Shown here: piece after piece, positions 1 to 5,133 of the stretch
Position numbering within the stretch: the first letter of the stretch is position 1
Layout of the letters: the number at the start of each line of letters is the position of its first letter
Made by a program: the position numbers and the translations under genes
Assembly (NCBI GenBank): GCA_947490035.1
Contig: CANLGS010000267.1
Location: forward strand, 1-6,328
DNA length: 6,328 nucleotides
Source of the DNA: Gemmataceae bacterium
GTDB taxonomy: Bacteria > Planctomycetota > Planctomycetia > Gemmatales > Gemmataceae
Direction: 5' to 3'
The notes under the pieces: generated by a model
Told to the model about the DNA's origin: nothing
The model's input: only the letters and a program-made list of their open reading frames with translations
Database searches by the model: none

Positions 1-58
1 ACGCCCTGGGTGCGCGACCGGGGCGCAACGCGGACACGACCCAACGCCACACACCGGC

Positions 59-62
59 AGGA
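59..62 (+). promoter_or_regulatory. Ribosome binding site of the NYN-LOTUS gene
   Basis: AGGA lies five bases before the ATG at 68 and supports that start. No ATG, GTG or TTG occurs in this frame between the window edge and 68, although the frame is open to the left edge. The 58 bases before this site show no other feature that I can support. Confidence 0.5.
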
Positions 63-67
63 ACGGG

Positions 68-1648
68 ATGAAATCACACCGCGCGGGCGACGGCGAACGG
101 TCGCTGGCCGTGTTCATCGACTTCGAGAACATGGGCCTGGGCTTCAACAACCGCCGCGACCGGTTCGAGATCACCAAGGTGCTCGAACGGCTGGTCGAGA
201 AGGGCAAGATCGTCTGCAAGAAGGCGTACGCCGACTGGAGCCGGTTCGGCATGTACAGCGGCGGGCTGCACGAAGCCGCCATCGAACTCATCGAGATTCC
301 GCGCCGCGGGATGACCGGCAAGAACTCCGCCGACATCCGCCTCGTCGTGGACGCGATCGACCTCGCGTACTCGAAGGACCACATCGACACGTTCGTCATC
401 GTGTCCGGCGACAGCGACTTCTCGCCGCTCGTCTCCAAGCTGAAGGAACTCGGCAAGCACGTCATCGGCCTCGGCCTGTCCGACGCCACCTCGTCGCTGC
501 TGCGCGACAACTGCGACGAGTTCATCTACTACGAAGACCTCGACCGCGCGCCGATCATCCCGACCGCGATGAACGAGCAGATTCCCGAGAAGAAGCGCAA
601 GGTGTTCGCGCTTGTCCTCGACTCGTTGCTCGCTCTGCGGCGCGAGAACAAGGAAGTCATCTACTCGTCGATGCTGAAGGACACGATCAAGCGGAAGAAG
701 CCGTCGTTCAACGAGGACTACTACGGCTACCGCACGTTCAGCGAACTGCTCGAAGACGCGCAGCGCGAAGGATTGCTCGAACTCGACAAGCACCGCACGA
801 GCGGCATGTACGTGGTGACGCGCTTCGGGCTGGAGATGAAGTCCGGTCCGGTCGCGCCGGCGGTCGCGCGCGTGATCCCGCTACCGCCGCGCAACGCGAT
901 CGAACCGCGCAACGCGATCGAACCGCGCAACGCAATCGAGCCGCGCAACGCGCTCGAGCCGCGTAAGGTGATCGAACTCCCACCGCGCAACGCGATCGAG
1001 CCGCCGCGCAACGCGATCGAGCCGCCGCGCAACGCGATCGAGCCGCGACGGGTCGCGGAACCGCCCAAGCCGGCCCCGGTTCCGGTGGCCGAGAAGCGCC
1101 CGCTGCAGCCACCGCCGGCGAAGCCGGTCCTCCCGCCCGTGCCGGCGCCGGTTCGGCAGGTCGCCCCGCCGAGGTTGCCAGCACCGTCGCGACCGCCGGC
1201 GGCGCGCCCGCCAGTGCCGCGCCAGAAGCGCGAAGAGGACAACGACGACCGGCCGCTCGGTCGCGAACTCGTGGACGAGTTCGACCCGCTCGACGACGAA
1301 CCGCTGGACGAGATTCCGAGCTACTCGCCGCGTAAGGCGGAGACGAAGCCTGCGCCCGCGAAGCCGGCGGCGCGCCCCGCGGCTGCCGCGAAGCCCGCCG
1401 CGGTGAGACCCGCTGCGAAGCCCGTGGCGAAAGAGCCGGTGAAGGCCATCGTCGCGAAGGAGCCAGTCGCGAAGCCGGTGCCGAAGGCGAAGGAACCGGC
1501 CGCGAAGCCGGCCGCGCGGCCCGCGGCGAAGCCCGCCGTGGCGAAAGAGGCCGCGCCCGCGAAGCCGGCCGCGCGGCCCGCGGCGAAGCCCGCGCCCAAG
1601 CCGCTCCCGCCGGTCAGCGACGACGACGAGTTCGGCGCGGGGCTTTAG
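68..1648 (+). CDS. NYN-domain (LabA/DUF88-like) nuclease with OST-HTH/LOTUS domain and long Pro/Ala/Lys-rich tail
   Basis: The product has 526 residues and is probably a cytoplasmic RNA-processing or RNA-binding enzyme. Residues 13-160 form a NYN (PIN-like) nuclease fold. The expected acidic residues are visible: FIDFEN (D18, E20, N21), SADIRLVVDAID (D89, D95) and SGDSDF (D115, D117). Residues about 172-252 match an OST-HTH/LOTUS domain, including the typical YGYRTFSELLEDA segment. LOTUS domains are known to bind G-rich or G-quadruplex RNA. The catalytic part ends near 255; the rest is low complexity. It holds nine RNAIEP-like hexapeptides (275-332), a Pro-rich stretch (333-385), an acidic island (387-414), and a histone-H1-like Ala/Lys/Pro tail (424-515) ending in DDDEFGAGL. 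Most LabA-like proteins lack such a tail. The tail is in frame and bracketed by normal codons, so it is probably translated. The substrate is unknown. Nuclease activity is inferred from the intact acidic residues. Confidence 0.9.
   Translation: MKSHRAGDGERSLAVFIDFENMGLGFNNRRDRFEITKVLERLVEKGKIVCKKAYADWSRFGMYSGGLHEAAIELIEIPRRGMTGKNSADIRLVVDAIDLAYSKDHIDTFVIVSGDSDFSPLVSKLKELGKHVIGLGLSDATSSLLRDNCDEFIYYEDLDRAPIIPTAMNEQIPEKKRKVFALVLDSLLALRRENKEVIYSSMLKDTIKRKKPSFNEDYYGYRTFSELLEDAQREGLLELDKHRTSGMYVVTRFGLEMKSGPVAPAVARVIPLPPRNAIEPRNAIEPRNAIEPRNALEPRKVIELPPRNAIEPPRNAIEPPRNAIEPRRVAEPPKPAPVPVAEKRPLQPPPAKPVLPPVPAPVRQVAPPRLPAPSRPPAARPPVPRQKREEDNDDRPLGRELVDEFDPLDDEPLDEIPSYSPRKAETKPAPAKPAARPAAAAKPAAVRPAAKPVAKEPVKAIVAKEPVAKPVPKAKEPAAKPAARPAAKPAVAKEAAPAKPAARPAAKPAPKPLPPVSDDDEFGAGL
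890..1063 (+). repeat. Coding tandem repeat, nine 18-bp units (RNAIEP)
   Basis: Nine 18-bp units based on CGCAACGCGATCGAACCG encode RNAIEP, RNALEP, RKVIEL and RRVAEP variants. Units 1-5 (890-979) are contiguous. CCACCG precedes unit 6 (986-1003). Units 6, 7 and 8 are identical and separated by single CCG proline codons, making a 21-bp period. Unit 9 (1046-1063) is degenerate. Units 1 and 2 are identical, which suggests recent slippage or recombination. The repeat keeps the reading frame throughout. Confidence 0.9.
1501..1593 (+). repeat. 36-bp direct repeat in the Ala/Lys/Pro tail
   Basis: The 36 bases at 1501-1536 recur exactly at 1558-1593, a 57-base period that keeps the frame. Both copies encode the same block of the basic tail (AKPAARPAAKPA), separated by VAKEAAP. 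This is an internal duplication that makes the tail length likely to vary between strains. Confidence 0.8.
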
Positions 1649-1656
1649 TTCCTTTG

Positions 1657-1746
1657 AGGCGAGCGGGGGGCGTAAGCCCCCTGTTAAACCTTCACGCGAA
1701 TGGTCACGTGGAAGTTTAACAGGGGGCTTACGCCCCCCGCTCGCCT
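1657..1746. repeat. Large palindromic repeat element, copy 1
   Basis: The outer arms at 1657-1689 and 1714-1746 are perfect 33-base inverted complements. The pairing continues inward to 1695/1708 with two non-Watson-Crick positions, leaving a 12-base loop (1696-1707). Each outer arm also contains its own smaller hairpin, GGGGGC-GTAA-GCCCCC, which as left-arm RNA would close on a GNRA-type tetraloop. The element starts eight bases after the stop of the NYN gene and ends 46 bases before the next start codon. No T-tract follows, so it is not a textbook intrinsic terminator. No target-site duplication is visible. A near copy lies at 4415-4503. The layout resembles paired inverted REP sequences (BIME) or a miniature element, but no mobilising enzyme is in the window. 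Confidence 0.9.
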
Positions 1747-1751
1747 GTGCG

Positions 1752-1757
1752 TATACT
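1752..1757 (+). promoter_or_regulatory. Candidate -10 box (TATACT) of the haem-protein gene
   Basis: TATACT differs from the sigma-70 -10 consensus at one position and stands out in very GC-rich DNA. It sits five bases after the palindrome. A -35 element at the usual distance would fall inside the right arm, around TTACGC (1728-1733), which is a poor match. Transcription would start near 1764 and give a leader of about 30 bases containing the GGAGA site. Position and composition support it; there is no direct evidence. Confidence 0.4.
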
Positions 1758-1778
1758 CTCCTCCACATCCCCTCTGCC

Positions 1779-1783
1779 GGAGA
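1779..1783 (+). promoter_or_regulatory. Ribosome binding site that fixes the start at 1793
   Basis: GGAGA lies nine bases before the ATG at 1793. The alternative in-frame ATG at 1700 lies in the loop of the palindrome, lacks a ribosome binding site, and would place 31 repeat-derived residues before an evident signal peptide. Confidence 0.65.
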
Positions 1784-1792
1784 TACCCTCTC

Positions 1793-4405
1793 ATGCCGCG
1801 CCTGCGTCACGCCGCAATCGGTCTCGCGCTGTCGGCCGCGCTGTTCGCACTCAACCCGGTGAACACCACCGCCGCACAGCCCGCCAAGAAGCTTGTTGAT
1901 CCGCCCGCGACGGACCCCGCGACCATGAAGGTCGCGAAGGGGTTCAAGGTCGAGCTGCTGTACAGCGTGCCGAAGGACGAGATGGGTTCGTGGGTGTGCA
2001 TGTGCGTCGATCCGAAGGGCCGGCTCATCGTGTCGGACCAGTACGGGGCGCTGTATCGCGTCTCAGTGCCAGCACCGGGCGTGAAGGGCGAAGCCGCGAT
2101 CGAGAAGATTCCCGCCGCGATCGGCATGGCACAGGGGTTGTTGTGGGCGTTCGACGCGCTGTACGTCGTGGTGAACGCGAAGGCGCCCGACCCGAAGAAC
2201 CCCAAGGCGCAGATCGACATTTCCGGGCTGTACCGCGTGACCTCGTCCAAGAACGACACGCTCGACACGGTGGAACTGCTCCGCGCGTTCGAGGGCGGCG
2301 GGGGCGAACACGGGCCGCACGCGGTGATGCTGACGCCCGATGGCAAGCGGCTCACGGTCGTCTGCGGCAACCAGACCAAACTCACCAAGTTCGACACGAC
2401 GAAGGTTCCGCCGGTGTGGGGCGAAGACCACCTGCTGCCGCGTTTGCCCGACGGCAACGGCTTCATGAAGGGTGTGATGGGGCCGGGCGGCGCGATCTAC
2501 AACGTCACGCCCGATGGCAAGACGTGGGAGCTGTTCAGCGTCGGCTTCCGCAACCAGTACGACGCCGCGTACAACAAGGCCGGTGATCTGTTCACCTACG
2601 ACGCCGATATGGAGTGGGACTTCAACACGCCGTGGTACCGGCCGACGCGCGTGTGCTTCGTGACGCCGGGTAGCGAGTGGGGCTGGCGCAACGGCGCGGG
2701 CAAGTGGCCGGTGTATTACCCCGACACGCTGCCGCCGGTGGTGAACGTCGGCCCCGGCTCGCCGACCGGCGTGACCTTCGGCTACGGCGCCAAGTTCCCC
2801 GCGAAGTATCAGGACGCGTTCTTCATCTGTGACTGGAGCTACGGCAAGCTCTACGCGACGCACATGAAGCCGAGCGGCGCGGGGTACACGGCGGAGTTGG
2901 AAGAGTTCGTGACCGGCACGCCGCTGCCGCTGACCGACGTGGTGATTAACCCGGTCGATGGCGCGATGTACTTCACCATCGGCGGGCGCAAGACCAAGAG
3001 CGGGCTGTACCGCGTCACGTATGCGGGGAATGAATCGACGGCGCCGGGCACCGCGGTGAACCCGAATGATTTGGAGTTCAAGAGGAACCTCAATGCGCAC
3101 GCCAAGCGGCGGGTCGTCGAGTCGATGAGCGATCCCGAGAGATTCAAGCTACTAGGAGGTGCTTGGCGGGAGCTAAGCAATGAAGACCGCTTCATACGGT
3201 TCGCCGCGCGAACCGTGCTCGAGCAACAAGACGCGAAGCAGTGGGCGGAGAAGGCCCTGGCGGACAAGGACGCGAACGCCGGCGCGCAGGCGCTGCTCGC
3301 GCTGGTGCGAGTATCCGCGCCGTGCCCATCTCACGTCAAACCGGACAGCCCGAAACCGGACCCGGCGTTGCGCGCCAAGATTCTCGACGCGCTCGCCAAG
3401 TTCGATTACGCCAAGCTGACCGCCGAGCAGAAACTCGACCTCGCCCGCGTGTATCAGGTGCTGTTCAATCGCTTCGGCCAGCCGACCGCCGACGAGCGCA
3501 AGGCAGTTGTCGCGAAGCTCGGCGCGGCGTTCCCGGACCCGAACCGGTTCGTCAACGGGATGCTGCTCGAAATCCTCGTGTACCTTCAGGACGACGGTGC
3601 GGCGCCGAAGGCGATGAAGTTACTCAAGGACGCGCCGACTCAGGAAGAACAAATCGAGTACGCTCGCTCGCTGCGGATGCTCAAGACCGGGTGGACGCCG
3701 GAACTGCGCAAAGAATACTTCACGTGGTTCGTGAAGGCCGCGGCGTACAAGGGCGGGAGCAGCTTCAACAAGTTCCTGAAGCTGATCCGCGACGACGCGA
3801 TTCTGACGCTCACGCCTGACGAGAAGACGACGCTGGGCGCTCTGCTCACCGCGGAGCCGGCGACGGTGAAGTTGCCGTCGGAACCGGCGCGGCCGTTCGT
3901 AAAGGCGTACAAGATCGCGGACCTGACCGACGCGCTCGACAAAGGGTTGAAGTCGGGCCGCGACTACGACCGCGGGCGGAAGCTGTTCGCGGTGGGTAAG
4001 TGCTTCGCGTGCCACCGGTTCGACAGCGAGGGCGGGAGCAACGCCCCGGACCTGACCGCCGTCGCCGGCCGGTTCAGCCCCCGCGACCTGCTGGAGTCAA
4101 TCATCGACCCCAGTAAGGAAGTGAGCGACCAGTATCAGGCGGTGGAGATTCGCACGACGGACGACCGCGTCATCATTGGACGCATCGTGAACCTGAGCGC
4201 CGACAACGTGATGGTGAACACCAACATGCTGGAACCGGGCGCGAACACGACGGTGGACCGCAAGTTGATCGAGAGCATGAGGACATCGAAGGTGTCGCTG
4301 ATGCCGGCCGGGTTGATGGACACTTTCAAGGAGGACGAGGTGCTCGACTTGGTGGCCTACATCCTGTCGCGCGGCGACCGCAAGAGCGCGATGTTCAAGA
4401 AGTGA
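1793..4405 (+). CDS. Exported beta-propeller / helical-repeat protein with C-terminal PVC-type CxxCH haem domain
   Basis: The product has 870 residues from the ATG at 1793. Residues 1-28 form a Sec-type signal peptide (basic start, hydrophobic core about 8-20, probable cleavage after TTAA). Residues about 45-412 look like a beta-propeller of the Pirellula/Verrucomicrobium dehydrogenase type. They include WVCMCVDPKGRLIVSDQYG and GFRNQYDAAYNKAGDLFTYD, reminiscent of sugar/sorbosone dehydrogenase propellers. Residues about 430-715 are helix-rich and perhaps HEAT-like. Residues about 720-866 match the planctomycete putative haem-binding domain (TIGR02603-like), with CFACH (C737, C740, H741) for covalent haem c. 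The conserved SLMPAGLMD segment (M837, M842) may give the distal Met ligand. It probably acts in the periplasm or envelope in electron transfer from an oxidised organic substrate, possibly sugar; the substrate is inferred and unknown. It stands alone between two palindromic repeats, with no co-transcribed partner visible. Confidence 0.85.
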   Translation: MPRLRHAAIGLALSAALFALNPVNTTAAQPAKKLVDPPATDPATMKVAKGFKVELLYSVPKDEMGSWVCMCVDPKGRLIVSDQYGALYRVSVPAPGVKGEAAIEKIPAAIGMAQGLLWAFDALYVVVNAKAPDPKNPKAQIDISGLYRVTSSKNDTLDTVELLRAFEGGGGEHGPHAVMLTPDGKRLTVVCGNQTKLTKFDTTKVPPVWGEDHLLPRLPDGNGFMKGVMGPGGAIYNVTPDGKTWELFSVGFRNQYDAAYNKAGDLFTYDADMEWDFNTPWYRPTRVCFVTPGSEWGWRNGAGKWPVYYPDTLPPVVNVGPGSPTGVTFGYGAKFPAKYQDAFFICDWSYGKLYATHMKPSGAGYTAELEEFVTGTPLPLTDVVINPVDGAMYFTIGGRKTKSGLYRVTYAGNESTAPGTAVNPNDLEFKRNLNAHAKRRVVESMSDPERFKLLGGAWRELSNEDRFIRFAARTVLEQQDAKQWAEKALADKDANAGAQALLALVRVSAPCPSHVKPDSPKPDPALRAKILDALAKFDYAKLTAEQKLDLARVYQVLFNRFGQPTADERKAVVAKLGAAFPDPNRFVNGMLLEILVYLQDDGAAPKAMKLLKDAPTQEEQIEYARSLRMLKTGWTPELRKEYFTWFVKAAAYKGGSSFNKFLKLIRDDAILTLTPDEKTTLGALLTAEPATVKLPSEPARPFVKAYKIADLTDALDKGLKSGRDYDRGRKLFAVGKCFACHRFDSEGGSNAPDLTAVAGRFSPRDLLESIIDPSKEVSDQYQAVEIRTTDDRVIIGRIVNLSADNVMVNTNMLEPGANTTVDRKLIESMRTSKVSLMPAGLMDTFKEDEVLDLVAYILSRGDRKSAMFKK

Positions 4406-4414
4406 GACGTAGGA

Positions 4415-4503
4415 GGCGAGCGGGGGGCGTAAGCCCCCTGTTAAACCTCAGCACTCAATGTTGCTGGGAGGTTTAACAGGGGGCTTACGCCCCCCCGCTC
4501 GCC
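4415..4503. repeat. Large palindromic repeat element, copy 2
   Basis: The arms repeat the outer sequence of copy 1 from GGCGAGC through GTTAAAC and pair with each other. The right arm carries one extra C (seven rather than six, 4490-4496). The inner stem differs from copy 1: CTCAGCA on the left pairs with TGCTG and GAG on the right, with a two-G bulge and the loop at 4454-4461. It lies nine bases after the haem-protein stop and nine bases beyond the 3' end of the minus-strand tRNA-Leu. It therefore fills the junction between two convergent transcripts, where a bidirectional terminator or 3'-end structure would be expected. There is no T-tract on either side. Confidence 0.9.
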
Positions 4504-4512
4504 AAATACAAG

Positions 4513-4598
4513 TGGGTGAGGCGGGACTCGAACCCGCAAGCCCCTTGCGGTGGCGGCGGATTTTAAGTCCGCTGTGTCTGCCATTCCACCACTCACCC
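4513..4598 (-). tRNA. tRNA-Leu(UAA)
   Basis: This is an 86-nt class II tRNA on the minus strand. The acceptor stem pairs GGGTGAG (4598-4592) with CTCACCC (4520-4514), with discriminator A at 4513. The D stem is GTG/CAC. The anticodon stem GCGGA/TCCGC holds the loop CTTAAAA, so T33 precedes anticodon TAA, which reads UUA and wobble UUG. The long variable arm folds as GCC-a-CC-GCAA-GG-GGC, as expected for Leu. The T arm is GCGGG-TTCGAGT-CCCGC. CCA is not encoded (ACT follows the acceptor stem), so it must be added after transcription. The gene lies 47 bases downstream of the small basic protein gene on the same strand, with no clear terminator between, so co-transcription is possible. Confidence 0.97.
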
Positions 4599-4645
4599 TG
4601 TTGTTGAGATGATGGCAGACGGCCCGCCGGTTGGCAAGGCGAGCG

Positions 4646-4990
4646 TCACGCGAACAGCTCGGCCATCTCGACCAGCTTCTTCACCTGATCGGCCCCGAGG
4701 CGGCTCACCATGCCCTGAACGGCTTCGAGGTCGGCGAACTGCACGCCGACCTTGGGCTTGCGACCGCGCTTCGCGCCGCCCTTGCCGCCGCCTTTCGCGC
4801 CGCCTTTGCCGCCGTCCTTTTTGATGACCGACTTGTAGTTCGAGATGATGTTGGTCGCGAGTTCGACGTTGTACTTCTCTTTGATGAACGCCTGTAACTC
4901 AGTCGAGGCGGCCTCCCACCCCTTCTCGTCGAGTGCGGCCTGAACCATCACCTTCTGGGTGATCTTCCCCTCGCGCTTGCTCTTTGCCAC
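4646..4990 (-). CDS. Small basic HTH-like protein with AT-hook-like Gly/Lys linker (putative nucleoid-associated or regulatory protein)
   Basis: The product has 114 residues from a GTG at 4990. A GGGAG ribosome binding site lies eight bases upstream (4999-5003). The frame stays open for 49 more codons to an ATG at 5137, but that extension is compositionally odd and has no such site. Residues 8-58 form a compact, probably all-helical domain (QKVMVQAALDEKGWEAAST, then an ELQAFIKEKY helix and a final NIISNYKSVIKK helix). It recalls winged-helix or HARE-HTH-like modules and resembles a family I associate with Gemmataceae genomes. A flexible Gly/Lys linker (57-73) leads to KRGRKPK (74-80), close to an AT-hook core. 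A short amphipathic helix, DLEAVQGMVSRLGADQVKKL, follows (87-106) and may mediate oligomerisation. DNA binding is inferred, the exact family is uncertain, and no enzymatic motif is visible. Confidence 0.8.
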   Translation of the reverse strand: MAKSKREGKITQKVMVQAALDEKGWEAASTELQAFIKEKYNVELATNIISNYKSVIKKDGGKGGAKGGGKGGAKRGRKPKVGVQFADLEAVQGMVSRLGADQVKKLVEMAELFA

Positions 4991-4998
4991 GGCTGTTG

Positions 4999-5003
4999 CT
5001 CCC
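4999..5003 (-). promoter_or_regulatory. Ribosome binding site that fixes the GTG start at 4990
   Basis: On the minus strand GGGAG is followed by eight bases and then GTG. This is the best start signal in the reading frame and is the reason to prefer GTG at 4990 over the upstream ATGs at 5047 and 5137. Confidence 0.6.
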
Positions 5004-5009
5004 GTTCGT

Positions 5010-5088
5010 GATGTGTGGATGTTGCGGTGCGTACACCTCAACGCCATTGATGTAGGATGTAATATGTGCGATGTGTAGACGGGTATGT
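5010..5088. promoter_or_regulatory. Cluster of GATGT/TATGT words upstream of the small basic protein gene
   Basis: GATGT occurs at 5010-5014, 5018-5022, 5049-5053, 5056-5060 and 5070-5074. TATGT occurs at 5063-5067 and 5084-5088. Read on the minus strand these are repeated ACATC/ACATA words within the presumed promoter and leader of the gene starting at 4990. Such clustering could be an operator array, or simple low-complexity drift in a locally AT-richer stretch. No convincing -35/-10 pair could be chosen. Confidence 0.35.
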
Positions 5089-5105
5089 AACGAATTACCG
5101 AATTG

Positions 5106-5123
5106 TGACGCGGGCGCGCATCA
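5106..5123 (-). terminator. Weak hairpin after the sulfate-binding protein gene
   Basis: On the minus strand TGATGCG pairs with CGCGTCA around the loop CGCC (one T:G pair). The hairpin begins ten bases after the stop codon of the sulfate-binding protein gene. No T-run follows, so terminator function is only possible. Confidence 0.25.
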
Positions 5124-5133
5124 TAAGTGCGTA

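Noticed and set aside
10..966. 318-codon open frame on the plus strand overlapping the NYN gene
   Set aside because: It translates to Arg-rich sequence without motifs, while the frame starting at 68 encodes clear NYN and LOTUS domains.
890..1063. CRISPR-like array
   Set aside because: The units are contiguous 18- or 21-bp in-frame coding repeats without variable spacers.
1657..1746. Ordinary rho-independent terminator
   Set aside because: The stem is much longer than usual, no T-run follows on either strand, and the same arms recur elsewhere, so a repeat element is the better primary description.
1700..1792. Upstream in-frame ATG at 1700 as the start of the haem-protein gene
   Set aside because: It lies in the palindrome loop, has no ribosome binding site, and would put 31 repeat-encoded residues ahead of a clear signal peptide that begins at 1793.
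881..1810. 309-codon open frame on the minus strand (and similar long antisense frames at 2063-3100 and 74-793)
   Set aside because: They are Arg-rich, low-complexity frames that arise opposite GC-rich coding sequence. They show no domains, and the opposite strand carries recognisable protein families.
1657..4503. Composite transposon carrying the haem-protein gene between two repeat copies
   Set aside because: No transposase and no target-site duplication are visible. Each flanking copy is itself a full palindrome, so two independent insertions or resident elements are simpler.
4513..4598. tRNA-Leu as an integration (att) site for a mobile element
   Set aside because: No partial tRNA duplicate, integrase or flanking direct repeat is visible in the window.
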